Notes: generated by a model from the letters alone, not told the origin. A stretch of 7,177 nt of DNA from VGWG01 sp964580075 (GCA_964580075.1 CAZOJL010000168.1:1-7177), one strand, 5' to 3'. Counted from the first letter of the stretch, positions 1-6,858 are shown. Translations and numbers: made by a program.

Positions 1-371
1 ACCCAGAGCCCGGCCACGACGGCGCCGAGGAGCATCGCGCTGAGCGAGACCAGCCCCAGCCATTTGCCGATCCAAAGCTCAAGGGGCCTCACGGGTTTGA
101 CCCAGGTCAGAACCGCAGTGCCGGCACTGCGTTCGGAGGCGACAGCCGCACACCCGGACACGAGCGAAGTCGCAGCGAGGAGGAAGAAGCAGACTCCCAG
201 CGTGTGTCCGACGAGCAGGGAGAACGCGCCCTGAGGGGTGCCGTCGCCGCGCACCCAGCCGGGCAGCCCGACCAGCGCCAGCAACAGGAGGGACGCCAGG
301 ATCAGCACCACACGCGAACGGACCGCCGCGCGTATGGCGAGCAGGGCGATGGCGGAGAGGCGCGGGATCAT
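1..371 (-). CDS. ABC-2 type transporter permease, N-terminal part (runs off left edge)
   Basis: This is an integral inner-membrane subunit, probably the second permease of the ABC exporter encoded just upstream. Only the first 123 codons are in the window. The protein starts MIPRLSAIALLAIRAAVRSR, with a basic cytoplasmic start followed by a hydrophobic segment at about residues 20-37. A second segment lies near 55-78 (TLGVCFFLLAATSLVSG), and a third begins at the window edge. The stretch ASERSAGTAVLTWVKPV followed by GKWLGL matches the cytosolic KPV...GK..G motif of ABC-2/NosY-type permeases and resembles the same motif in the other permease (KPVGR...KYVG). The start is chosen because its ATG shares bases with the ATPase stop (ATGA, 371-368) and a GGGAG Shine-Dalgarno lies 5 bases upstream (377-381). 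The overlap suggests translational coupling. Substrate unknown. Confidence 0.85.
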   Translation of the reverse strand, partial: MIPRLSAIALLAIRAAVRSRVVLILASLLLLALVGLPGWVRGDGTPQGAFSLLVGHTLGVCFFLLAATSLVSGCAAVASERSAGTAVLTWVKPVRPLELWIGKWLGLVSLSAMLLGAVVAGLW

Positions 372-1312
372 GCGGGCTCCCGCTCGGCCGATCCCGCCGC
401 AGGGCCCGCCGCGCCGGGCTTTTGCAGGAACGGCGCCGGACGGAAGTGGGTCAGGATGGTCGACCGTCCCGAGGCGCGCGCCACCACGTTGAGGAAATAA
501 GATTCGAGCGAGACGGTGGGGTGATCGACTGTGACCGCACGACCCAGGCGGGCCGCCAGTTCGTCTCGTAGCGGCTCGGTGTCGGCGTCGGAAAGGTTGG
601 CGATCAGAAACCGGACCGTGTCGGTGCGAACGAGCAGGTCGTCCACGGGCCCTTCGGCGTGGATGAGCCCGCGGTGCATGATGGCCACGCGGTCGCACAC
701 ATGTTCGACATCGGCGAGGAGGTGCGAGGTCATCAGCACGGTCACGCCACTGTCGGCGAGCGCGCGGACCAAATTTTTCACCTCGCGGCAGGCGACGGGA
801 TCAAGGCCGGATGTCGGCTCGTCAAGAATCAGCAGGTCGGGCGCGTTGATCAGCGCCTGGGCGATGCCGACGCGACGCGCCATCCCCTTGGAAAAGCCGT
901 CGATCGGGCGATTGGCGGCATCGACGAGATCGGTCATCTCCAGCAGCGCTTCACCCCGGTCCCGGCAGGTGCGGCGGTCGAGGCCGAAGAGGGCGCCCGC
1001 GTAACGCAGGGTCTCGCGCGGGGTCAGGAAGCGATGGAGGTGGGTGGTCTCGGGCAGGTAGCCGATGCGGTGTTTGGTGAGGATATCCGAGGGAGGCCGG
1101 CCGAGGACGCTGACCGTCCCCGCCGTGGGGTGGAGGAGGCCGAGTAACATTTTGATGGTCGTGCTCTTGCCGGATCCGTTGGGGCCCAGCAACCCGAACA
1201 CCTCGCCGGGCCGGATCGTGAGGTTGAGCGAGTCGACCGCGCAAACCGTGGGCCGCCGCCAGAAGTCGCGGAAGATCTTGCGCAAGCCGGTCGTTTCGAT
1301 TACAGGGGTCAT
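368..1312 (-). CDS. ABC transporter ATP-binding protein (COG1131/CcmA-type exporter)
   Basis: This 314-residue cytosolic ATPase should power the two flanking permeases. Visible motifs in order are Walker A GPNGSGKST (43-51), a Q-loop region reading GYLPE (84-88) with Glu in place of Gln, a signature loop FSKGMARRVG (140-149), Walker B LLILDEPTSGLD (160-171) with catalytic Glu165, and the H-loop His in MTSHLL (His197). The C-terminal SLESYFLNVV (268-277) matches the conserved end of COG1131 subunits. About 25 further residues form a Pro/Ala-rich tail (PAPFLQKPGAAGPAAG). SKGM-type signatures and YLPE-type Q-loops are common in this exporter class. The frame stays open upstream to 1987, but the ATG at 1312 is preferred: GGAGG (1317-1321) precedes it by 4 bases and homology begins there. 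It lies 20 bases after the first permease and overlaps the second by 4 bases. Substrate unknown. Confidence 0.95.
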   Translation of the reverse strand: MTPVIETTGLRKIFRDFWRRPTVCAVDSLNLTIRPGEVFGLLGPNGSGKSTTIKMLLGLLHPTAGTVSVLGRPPSDILTKHRIGYLPETTHLHRFLTPRETLRYAGALFGLDRRTCRDRGEALLEMTDLVDAANRPIDGFSKGMARRVGIAQALINAPDLLILDEPTSGLDPVACREVKNLVRALADSGVTVLMTSHLLADVEHVCDRVAIMHRGLIHAEGPVDDLLVRTDTVRFLIANLSDADTEPLRDELAARLGRAVTVDHPTVSLESYFLNVVARASGRSTILTHFRPAPFLQKPGAAGPAAGSAEREPA

Positions 1313-1332
1313 AATGCCTCCAAACGCGCGCC

Positions 1333-2319
1333 TCAGCCAATGTCGCGGGTGCGGAACAGGCCGGCGCCCGCCACGAGGGCGAGGGTGCAGCCGGCCGCCG
1401 CGAGCGCCGCCGCGCGGGCAATGTAGGGCCAGGGAACCGTGCCGCCATGGGCGAGGGCATCGGCAAGCCAGTAGTGCTGGATGTTGGGCAGGAAGCCGGC
1501 CAGCACGCCGCGAAGGGAGCCGGCGGCCGCGCCCGTCGACCACGTGTCGGCGGCAAGCCCGGCACCGAGGAGGGCCACGCCCGCCAGCAGAACGGCTCCG
1601 GTCGGAAGCCTGACCGCCAGCGCCGCGCTCCACGCCGCGAGCCACGCCAGCGCGAAAAAGAGAGGCAGGGCCGCCAGGATCACCCTCAGGTTCAGGCGAA
1701 GCGTGTAGGGGCCCCACACGCCGGCGTGGCTCCAGAAGCCGGAGGCCAGCACCGTGAGGATCAGCGCGACCGGGACGAGCAGGAAGGCCGCCACGCCGAA
1801 ACGGGCGTGGCGGCGGTACTGCAGCACGGCCGCAGCCGCCAGCGCCGCCAACGGCGCAAAGACGGCCCACTGCCGCAACCGGACGTCGGGCAACCGGTCC
1901 CATACCTCCCCAACCTGAACCGTGCGGTCGGCGGCCGCTTCGGCGGCAAGCGTCGCGGCCGTCACCGCGATCCAGAAAAGCCCGCATACCGCGAGAATCC
2001 CCACGTATTTAGCCGTCAGGAAGACGCCGCGGCCGACCGGTTTGGCCAGCGTGGCGGCGGCTGTGCCCGAGGCGCATTCGCGATGCACGGCAGACCCGGC
2101 CGCGGCGCAGCCGAGCATCAACCCGAAAACCAGCAGAGATGCCAGGCCGCCGTCACGGGCCAGCCGACCCTCCTCGCCGAAGGTGTGAAAATGAAAAAAA
2201 GGGGCGACCGACGTCACGCCAACCGCAGCCAGGAGCACGATCAGGGCTGCGGGCTCCTGAATGGTCTCGACACATGTGGTCCGAATGATCGCCAGAAAGG
2301 AACGGATACGGTAACACAT
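1333..2319 (-). CDS. ABC-2 type transporter permease (first gene of ABC exporter operon)
   Basis: A 328-residue inner-membrane protein with about seven or eight hydrophobic segments (roughly 24-40, 59-79, 102-126, 150-168, 174-195, 212-236, 239-256, 298-322). The N-terminus MCYRIRSFLAIIRTTCVETI is the amphipathic start seen in NosY-like permeases. After the second segment, ECASGTAAATLAKPVGR followed by KYVG is the cytosolic motif of ABC-2 permeases, and the protein ends FRTRDIG, a typical terminus for this family. GFLPNIQHYWLADAL (275-289) lies in a predicted periplasmic region. The start at 2319 is chosen because hydrophobic homology begins there. The frame is open to 2460, but the extra 47 residues are Arg-rich and look non-coding. 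There is no convincing Shine-Dalgarno, and a promoter-like -10 ends 6 bases before the ATG, so the message may be leaderless. The ATPase follows 20 bases downstream. Confidence 0.88.
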   Translation of the reverse strand: MCYRIRSFLAIIRTTCVETIQEPAALIVLLAAVGVTSVAPFFHFHTFGEEGRLARDGGLASLLVFGLMLGCAAAGSAVHRECASGTAAATLAKPVGRGVFLTAKYVGILAVCGLFWIAVTAATLAAEAAADRTVQVGEVWDRLPDVRLRQWAVFAPLAALAAAAVLQYRRHARFGVAAFLLVPVALILTVLASGFWSHAGVWGPYTLRLNLRVILAALPLFFALAWLAAWSAALAVRLPTGAVLLAGVALLGAGLAADTWSTGAAAGSLRGVLAGFLPNIQHYWLADALAHGGTVPWPYIARAAALAAAGCTLALVAGAGLFRTRDIG

Positions 2320-2354
2320 GCCGATAGTGTACGAGGGTTCGCGGAATGATGCAA
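2320..2354 (-). promoter_or_regulatory. candidate sigma70-type promoter for the ABC exporter operon
   Basis: On the minus strand TTGCAT (2354-2349, 3 of 6 to the -35 consensus) is followed after exactly 17 bases by TACACT (2331-2326, 4 of 6 to TATAAT). Only ATCGGC separates this -10 from the ATG at 2319, so transcription would begin at or next to the start codon. This would make the exporter operon separate from the lipoprotein operon upstream, which ends at 2411. The match is modest and could be chance. Confidence 0.4.
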
Positions 2355-2410
2355 GACAAGGAAAGGAACCAGCAAGGCCCATGTTGTGCGCCTGCCGGAG
2401 CGCGCGCCCC

Positions 2411-3013
2411 CTACATCCCGAAGACCGGACGCGTGGCCGCCTTGCGGATTTCCTTCTCATCGGCCCAGACGATCTCGCCTGTTTTGAGATCCTTGAGAAT
2501 CATCGAGAACTTGTAGTACTGGTCGACCGTGCGGCCCGTCACGTTCTTGATTTCCGAAAGCGTGCCGGTGAGATACATGTCCAGCGCCGTCTGCTGGCCG
2601 GCCTTCACCGCCTTCGAGGCGTCGACCAGCCCGAGCGTATTCTCCTGATCAATTCGCGCGATGTCGGTGCCGACCGTACCCGCCGAGGAGCGGTCGACAA
2701 AACGGAACATGCCGGATCGCAGGAGTTGCATCCGCACCGAATCGGTGATGCTGATCATGTCGATGTGCTGCGTCGAGCGATTCTTCATCGGCTCGATGTC
2801 CATAACCGGCCGCCGGTCGCTGACAAACTCCTTCACCCCGGGGGCAACGAGGAGCGACTCGACCATCTTTTCAACGGTGCGGCGCACATCCTGGGGTTCC
2901 AGTTTGGTCGTTGCCGCGGCGCGGTCGAGCGCGACTTCCTGGACAGTGGTGGCGCAGCCGGTCATCAGAGCGGCGAGGGCGAGAATGGAGATGCAAGAGG
3001 GGGTTGTTTTCAT
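2411..3013 (-). CDS. lpoB: LpoB-type penicillin-binding protein activator lipoprotein
   Basis: A 200-residue lipoprotein of the LpoB family (COG3417). In E. coli LpoB spans from the outer membrane through the peptidoglycan and activates the bifunctional synthase PBP1B. The N-terminus has a lipobox LMTGC with the lipidated Cys at residue 20; Ala at +2 fits outer-membrane sorting. Family hallmarks follow: VMDIEPMKNRSTQHID (70-85), ITDSVRMQLLRSGMFRFVDR (89-108), MYLTGTLSEI (146-155), YYKFSMILKDLKTGEIVW (166-183) and ADEKEIRK (184-191). Length is close to E. coli LpoB (213). The start at 3013 is set by the signal peptide and by AAGGA 8-9 bases upstream (3023-3027); the longer frame to 3142 adds a non-signal-like stretch. 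It is 40 bases downstream of ycfL, the same neighbour as in E. coli, and is probably the last gene of the operon. The partner PBP1 is not in the window. Confidence 0.92.
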   Translation of the reverse strand: MKTTPSCISILALAALMTGCATTVQEVALDRAAATTKLEPQDVRRTVEKMVESLLVAPGVKEFVSDRRPVMDIEPMKNRSTQHIDMISITDSVRMQLLRSGMFRFVDRSSAGTVGTDIARIDQENTLGLVDASKAVKAGQQTALDMYLTGTLSEIKNVTGRTVDQYYKFSMILKDLKTGEIVWADEKEIRKAATRPVFGM

Positions 3014-3053
3014 GGCATGTGTTCCTTTCGTGGAGTGTGATGTGGAGAGTCGG

Positions 3054-3476
3054 TTAATCCGCCTGGCTGGTTTCGCGGAGGCGCAGTTTGGACGAGACGC
3101 CGGCGGCCGAGTTGGCCACGCCGCTGACGGTAACGCCGTCACGGCCTTCGAGAATCAGCGTGCGATACGTCTTGGTATCGCCGTCGATTTCCATGCCGTT
3201 GGCGTCGAACCAACAGATGCGGTAGTCCACCCGGACGCGGCCGTGACGGGTCGAGGCCAGGGTGATGTGGACGCGCTGGAGGCCGTTCACGGTGTCGTAG
3301 TTGACTCCCATGACCCGGACGCGGCGCGCCAGGCGGGTGTTGTTTTCGTGGACCAGTGTTGCACTGGTGAGGTGGTCGGTTTGGACCACCGTGCCGGCGG
3401 TGTCCGCACAGCCGGTCAGACCGATCAAGCCTGCGGCACAGGCCGCGGCGATCGCCAGGTGTTTCAGGGGTTGCAT
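3054..3476 (-). CDS. ycfL: YcfL family (DUF1425) lipoprotein
   Basis: A 140-residue predicted outer-membrane lipoprotein. Residues 1-22 form a lipoprotein signal ending in the lipobox LTGC, with Cys at 23 followed by Ala-Asp. The DUF1425 domain fills the rest; its recognisable core is VDYRICWFDANGMEID (83-98), followed by TYRTLILEGRDGVTVSGVA (103-121), which resembles the E. coli YcfL region before its conserved small-residue turn. E. coli YcfL is about 125 residues and has no firmly established biochemical role; it is encoded next to lpoB there as here. The ATG at 3476 is preceded by AAAGGA held in the loop of a small hairpin. The gene lies 27 bases after the COG3014 gene and 40 before lpoB, consistent with one transcript. 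A supporting role in LpoB function is an inference from conserved adjacency. Confidence 0.88.
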   Translation of the reverse strand: MQPLKHLAIAAACAAGLIGLTGCADTAGTVVQTDHLTSATLVHENNTRLARRVRVMGVNYDTVNGLQRVHITLASTRHGRVRVDYRICWFDANGMEIDGDTKTYRTLILEGRDGVTVSGVANSAAGVSSKLRLRETSQAD

Positions 3477-3478
3477 GG

Positions 3479-3496
3479 CATACGTCCTTTCGTATG
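3479..3496 (-). promoter_or_regulatory. hairpin presenting the ycfL Shine-Dalgarno in its loop
   Basis: The minus-strand RNA reads CAUACG, AAAGGA, CGUAUG: a perfect 6-bp stem whose six-base loop is the ribosome binding site itself. The ycfL ATG begins 2 bases after the stem. The stem also contains an out-of-frame AUG (3481-3479). This could tune translation relative to the upstream COG3014 gene. The structure is seen directly; its function is inferred. Confidence 0.45.
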
Positions 3497-3503
3497 GGGT
3501 GTG

Positions 3504-4967
3504 TTAGGGTTGAAACAGAAGCTGTTGATAGCGGGGCGGTTCGCCGGAGGCGGCCAGCGGGGCGGTGGCGACGCATCGGAAGCCGCCCAAGTCGGCCAGC
3601 CAGATCAGACGCGTTTCGCCCTCGGCCACCGTGACGGGCACCTCCATGACGGCGCCGGTCGCGGTGTTGCGGAAGCGCAGGGCGTGCGTCCCGGGTGCCA
3701 CCGGCCCGCGGTACAGGTGTGTGACCATCGGGATCAGGTACCACGCGCGCGTGTCCGAGGTGGTGGCGATCGAACTGGCCGCACTCGCGAGCATCATCCC
3801 GTATTTGAGCGCGTTGTTTCCGGAATGGTTGGCGATTTGTTGCGCCGCCACGCGTGTCGCCGCGCGGGTGACGTTGCGGATGACCACGCCCGAAATCTTG
3901 TCGCGCAGGTCGCGGTAGGCCAGGGATTGCAGGTAGACGGCGGGTGTCGTGGCGCCGAGAGCCGTATCCCCGTTGGTGATCTCCAACGGCGCGGGCATAT
4001 AGACCGGATCGTCATAATAGGGGAAATCAACCGCCACCAGCGTCAGGCCGATCGGAATCGGAATCTTCACCGTCAACCGCCGCGAGATCAGCCCCTCTTC
4101 GTACAGGACGACGATTTCGGTCGGCGAATGGGCGAGTTGCGCGGCGTCGATGGTGTGTTGGGCGACCAGCGCCTCATACGCTTGCGCATCCTGCGTCCGC
4201 AGCAGGCGGAAAAAATCCTTCATCACCGACGGGTTCTGCGGGGTGAGTTCCCACGCCTTGCGGTAACTCAGCGAGGCGTTCGCCGCGTCGCCCTGCGCCT
4301 CGAACATCAGTCCGCAGAAATACCAGGCCAGCCCGTTCTCATACGAACTGCGCGTTCGCTCCAATACCGGCGCCATGGCTGCAAACTTATTGGTGACCGC
4401 GCCCATGGCTTTTTCGTGCGACTTGTCGGCATCCGCTTGCGCCTTTTCGATCTCCTTGGCGTAGTGATCGGCGATTTGATCCTGAGCGAAGACTGTGCGT
4501 CGGGCCTCCACGGCCGCCCCTTCGCGGTCACCGGCAAAGAGGTAATTCAGCGTCTGGTAGTGGAGGGTTTGGATCAATTCGTAGGGCGCCGGTTCGTACG
4601 GCCGCACCGTGTCGTCGGCGATGGTCGAGGCCACCACCGTCGCGCCCACCGAGCCAAATTTGACAACCGGGCCGGCCTCGGTCTCCTCGATCATCCGGTC
4701 GATCACCGTGGCAAACTCGGCGCGGCTTCCCTCGAAATCCCCCGTGAGCATCTTGACCCGGCCGCATTCGATGTGGCCGAGTTGCTGATCGCTCCGCGAT
4801 TGCTTCATCTCCTCGGTCCAGGCCAGAACCGTCACCGTATCACCGGCGCGCAGCGCGTTGATCGCCTTGATCGCCTTCGAACTGTGGGTTGTGCAGCCGG
4901 TCAGACAGAGCAGGATGGCCAAGGTCGCCGGTGCCGGTAACAGCACGTGTCGCATGAAAGTTGACAT
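3504..4967 (-). CDS. COG3014-type lipoprotein with TPR-like region
   Basis: A 487-residue predicted outer-membrane lipoprotein of the uncharacterised COG3014 group. The lipobox is LTGC with Cys at residue 25, followed by Thr-Thr. The N-terminal half is helical and repeat-like: LGHIECGRVKMLTGDFEGSR (63-82) and TLHYQTLNYLFAGDREGAAV (134-153) followed by EARRT, the best family hallmark. AWYFCGLMFEAQGD then SYRKAWELTPQNP (214-246) forms a TPR-like unit. The C-terminal half is beta-rich, with a conserved SDTRAWYLIP (404-413) and RGPVAPGTHALRFR (420-433). It directly precedes ycfL and lpoB, a grouping I recall from other Gram-negative genomes. The start is uncertain: ATG at 4967 (weak GGAAA upstream) is chosen, but TTG at 4988, overlapping the upstream stop as TTGA, or ATG at 4955 would also keep the lipobox. 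Function unknown; a scaffold for envelope assembly is a guess. Confidence 0.85.
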   Translation of the reverse strand: MSTFMRHVLLPAPATLAILLCLTGCTTHSSKAIKAINALRAGDTVTVLAWTEEMKQSRSDQQLGHIECGRVKMLTGDFEGSRAEFATVIDRMIEETEAGPVVKFGSVGATVVASTIADDTVRPYEPAPYELIQTLHYQTLNYLFAGDREGAAVEARRTVFAQDQIADHYAKEIEKAQADADKSHEKAMGAVTNKFAAMAPVLERTRSSYENGLAWYFCGLMFEAQGDAANASLSYRKAWELTPQNPSVMKDFFRLLRTQDAQAYEALVAQHTIDAAQLAHSPTEIVVLYEEGLISRRLTVKIPIPIGLTLVAVDFPYYDDPVYMPAPLEITNGDTALGATTPAVYLQSLAYRDLRDKISGVVIRNVTRAATRVAAQQIANHSGNNALKYGMMLASAASSIATTSDTRAWYLIPMVTHLYRGPVAPGTHALRFRNTATGAVMEVPVTVAEGETRLIWLADLGGFRCVATAPLAASGEPPRYQQLLFQP

Positions 4968-4984
4968 AAATTTCCAGAGCCGCG

Positions 4985-6211
4985 TCAATCCGTGATGAGG
5001 GTGGTGACGGTTTTGGCGGGTGCCGTGCCGATGGTGACGTCGCGCCAGGCGGCCGTATCAAAATTGATTTTAACCCCCTTCCGGGCCACCGCCTCGGCGT
5101 AAGCCACCGCCGTTAGCGCGCGAAAACCCTCCAGCGACTGGTACCGCTGCAGGCCGGCATCCGAAAGTTCCAAGGCGACGCGGAAGGTTGACCCTTCCTG
5201 AATCGTCACGGTCTGCTGCCAATCCTTCATCCATTGCCGCGAGATGCGGATCTGGTGGAGCCCCGGCGCGCAGGTGAATGTCCCCGGCGAAGAACCGACC
5301 GTGGCACCGTCCAGCTCGACCGTGACGCCCCCAACGAGGTGGCGCATCTCATCCAGCAGCTCGTTCGGGGCGCGAACCCCGGTCTCGAGCCACTGGATCA
5401 GCTCGTCGACGGTAGTGGTGACCGTGAAACGCACCTGTTCCGCCGCCGTTTCGGCACGCCGCCAGGTGGGGGACTTGGCTGCGATTTCGGTTCCTGTCTC
5501 CTGTGCCCAGGCGTCAAAGAGATCGTTGAAATACGCGTTCGCGTCCGAGCCTTCGGCGTTCTCTGCCGGAACCGGCAGCCGTCGTGTCCAGTTCTTGCCG
5601 TAGACCGAGGCGCCCGCCACCGCGTCATTCACCTTCACTGTCATCCGCAGGGTGAAGGTGACCACCCGCGTGTCGCCGGCGGTCCGCGCCGCCCGGTCCG
5701 CGCCGGTGATCGAGGCGATCATGACGTAATCGACGCCCAGCATTTGAGCTACGCGCACGGTGGAGCCACCGGTCAAGATGCCGCTGATCAATCCGGCCCG
5801 CTCTTCCTCGGTGGTTACCTTGAACCGGTTGAAGCCGTCGGCGATCTCGGCCTTGTCCAGCACGATCAGTCCCGCGCCGGCCAGCTCGGCGGCGATGCGG
5901 TCGCGCACGCCGTCAACCAGATCGTCCAGACCGGCCGTCCGCGTCTGGTTCTTGACGAAGATCGCGATCTTGGGGACTTGCGAGACCTTCGGCTTGGGCG
6001 CCAGCGTGGCGGTCCGATGCGCGCCGACCGACACGATGTCCATATCGGGATTGGCCGCCTGGATGCGCTCCTTGAACGCCTTCAATTCGGCCGATTCCTC
6101 CGGCGAAACGGCTTCGTGCACCGTTACGCCTTCCTGAGCCAGCGCCTGTGCCCCGCACAGACACGCCAGTGCCACTGCCAACACGGTGCGAATGCTGATA
6201 AGCTGTTTCAT
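4985..6211 (-). CDS. periplasmic protein with CsgG/LpoB-like domain and PEGA domain
   Basis: A 408-residue exported protein. A Sec signal peptide occupies residues 1-25 with a cleavage site after AQALA. Residues about 80-250 resemble the CsgG/TolB-N/LpoB type of alpha/beta domain: KIAIFVKNQT, then a helix DDLVDGVRDRIAAELAGAGL leading to IVLDKAEI, and later AQMLGVDYVMIASITG. Residues about 295-350 form a PEGA domain (VTVELDGATVGSSPGTF then LHQIRISRQW), a small beta fold often found on cell-envelope proteins. The last 60 residues are not recognised. The ATG at 6211 is preceded by TGAGGT (6217-6222), which contains the stop codon of the upstream gene, so the two are probably translationally coupled. 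The stop lies near or overlaps the next gene. Since LpoB and CsgG share related folds, this may be a second LpoB-like component. Specific function unknown. Confidence 0.82.
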   Translation of the reverse strand: MKQLISIRTVLAVALACLCGAQALAQEGVTVHEAVSPEESAELKAFKERIQAANPDMDIVSVGAHRTATLAPKPKVSQVPKIAIFVKNQTRTAGLDDLVDGVRDRIAAELAGAGLIVLDKAEIADGFNRFKVTTEEERAGLISGILTGGSTVRVAQMLGVDYVMIASITGADRAARTAGDTRVVTFTLRMTVKVNDAVAGASVYGKNWTRRLPVPAENAEGSDANAYFNDLFDAWAQETGTEIAAKSPTWRRAETAAEQVRFTVTTTVDELIQWLETGVRAPNELLDEMRHLVGGVTVELDGATVGSSPGTFTCAPGLHQIRISRQWMKDWQQTVTIQEGSTFRVALELSDAGLQRYQSLEGFRALTAVAYAEAVARKGVKINFDTAAWRDVTIGTAPAKTVTTLITD

Positions 6212-6219
6212 GGGATACC

Positions 6220-6771
6220 TCAGAAGTAGAAGTTAAACACGGGGATAAAAGGAATGTCGTTGTCCTGAATCACGTTGACCAGTCCGAGCTGGGCGCCAAA
6301 CAGGGTCTGGGTCACGTTGATCAGCCCAAGTTGAAGCCCGTCCACGTGTTCGGCGCCGTTGAACACGCCGAACTGGGCCAGACTCGCCCGGTAGGCATAG
6401 TTGACCACGCCAATCTGTAACCCGCTGAGCGTGCCGCGAGCCGTATTGACGAGTCCGGCTTGAAAGCTCATCGAGGGGCCGTCGATGATGTTGGCGATGC
6501 CGCCCACTTGCAGCCCCTTCATGCCGCCCTTCACATGATTGACAAGTCCGACTTCAAGCCCGTAAAACGCCTGCGACCGGCCGTAAATCAGATTGATGCC
6601 CAATCCGCGGATCTCCCAGTCCTCCGGCGGAACCTGCGTCGGCGTGATCAGACTGAAGAGGAACGGGGCGAACCCTCCGTCCGTCGTTTCCGGCTCCAGT
6701 TGCGCCGACGCCTGCGAGGCGATCCCTGCCAGCGCCACCACACACACAATCATGATCCGTCTGCATTTCAT
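6220..6771 (-). CDS. LA_2272-type surface-repeat outer-membrane protein
   Basis: A 183-residue exported protein. The signal peptide covers residues 1-23 (cleavage after SQASA). The mature part is built from about eight copies of a motif near G-L-Q-x-G-L-V-N: GLGIN, GLEVGLVN, GLQVGGIAN, FQAGLVN, GLQIGVVN, AQFGVFN, GLQLGLIN, AQLGLVN. Their key Gly residues fall at 75, 90, 106, 121, 135, 149 and 163, a period of 14-16 residues. This matches the surface-repeat family named after Leptospira LA_2272. The C-terminus FIPVFNFYF has Phe at -1, -3 and -5, the classic beta-barrel targeting signature. The ATG at 6771 is chosen for its signal peptide and GGAGG 5 bases upstream (6777-6781); the frame opens at 6810. 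It is probably the first gene of the operon and sits 8 bases before the PEGA gene. Ligand or partner unknown. Confidence 0.85.
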   Translation of the reverse strand: MKCRRIMIVCVVALAGIASQASAQLEPETTDGGFAPFLFSLITPTQVPPEDWEIRGLGINLIYGRSQAFYGLEVGLVNHVKGGMKGLQVGGIANIIDGPSMSFQAGLVNTARGTLSGLQIGVVNYAYRASLAQFGVFNGAEHVDGLQLGLINVTQTLFGAQLGLVNVIQDNDIPFIPVFNFYF

Positions 6772-6858
6772 AACGACCTCCCGTTGTGTAAGCGTACCCG
6801 CGTACGACACGGATACTTCGCGCCTGACGCAGCCCGCGCTCAGCGTAGCGACACACCG

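Noticed and set aside
1313..1987. Possible fusion of the ATPase with a 225-residue N-terminal extension
   Set aside because: The extension is an Arg/Pro-rich out-of-frame reading of the first permease gene. The ATPase has its own Shine-Dalgarno and a normal family N-terminus at 1312.
1447..2349. 300-codon plus-strand frame opposite the first permease
   Set aside because: The product is Arg/Gln/Gly-rich with no domain, and the minus-strand reading gives a clear multi-span permease.
2382..2410. Terminator after lpoB
   Set aside because: Only a weak GCGC/GCGC pairing around eight bases is visible, with no U-tract, so it is not annotated.
2320..2460. Longer first permease starting at 2460 or 2382
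   Set aside because: The added residues are basic and non-membrane-like, overlap the end of lpoB in part, and do not resemble ABC-2 permease N-termini.
3014..3142. N-terminal extension of LpoB starting at 3142
   Set aside because: It would bury the lipoprotein signal peptide and lipobox, overlaps ycfL, and the ATG at 3013 has a good ribosome site.
2661..4940. Very long plus-strand open frame (759 codons) antisense to lpoB, ycfL and the COG3014 gene
   Set aside because: Its translation is rich in Arg, Gly, His and Gln with no recognisable domain, and the opposite strand carries three well-supported lipoprotein genes. Long antisense frames are expected at this base composition.
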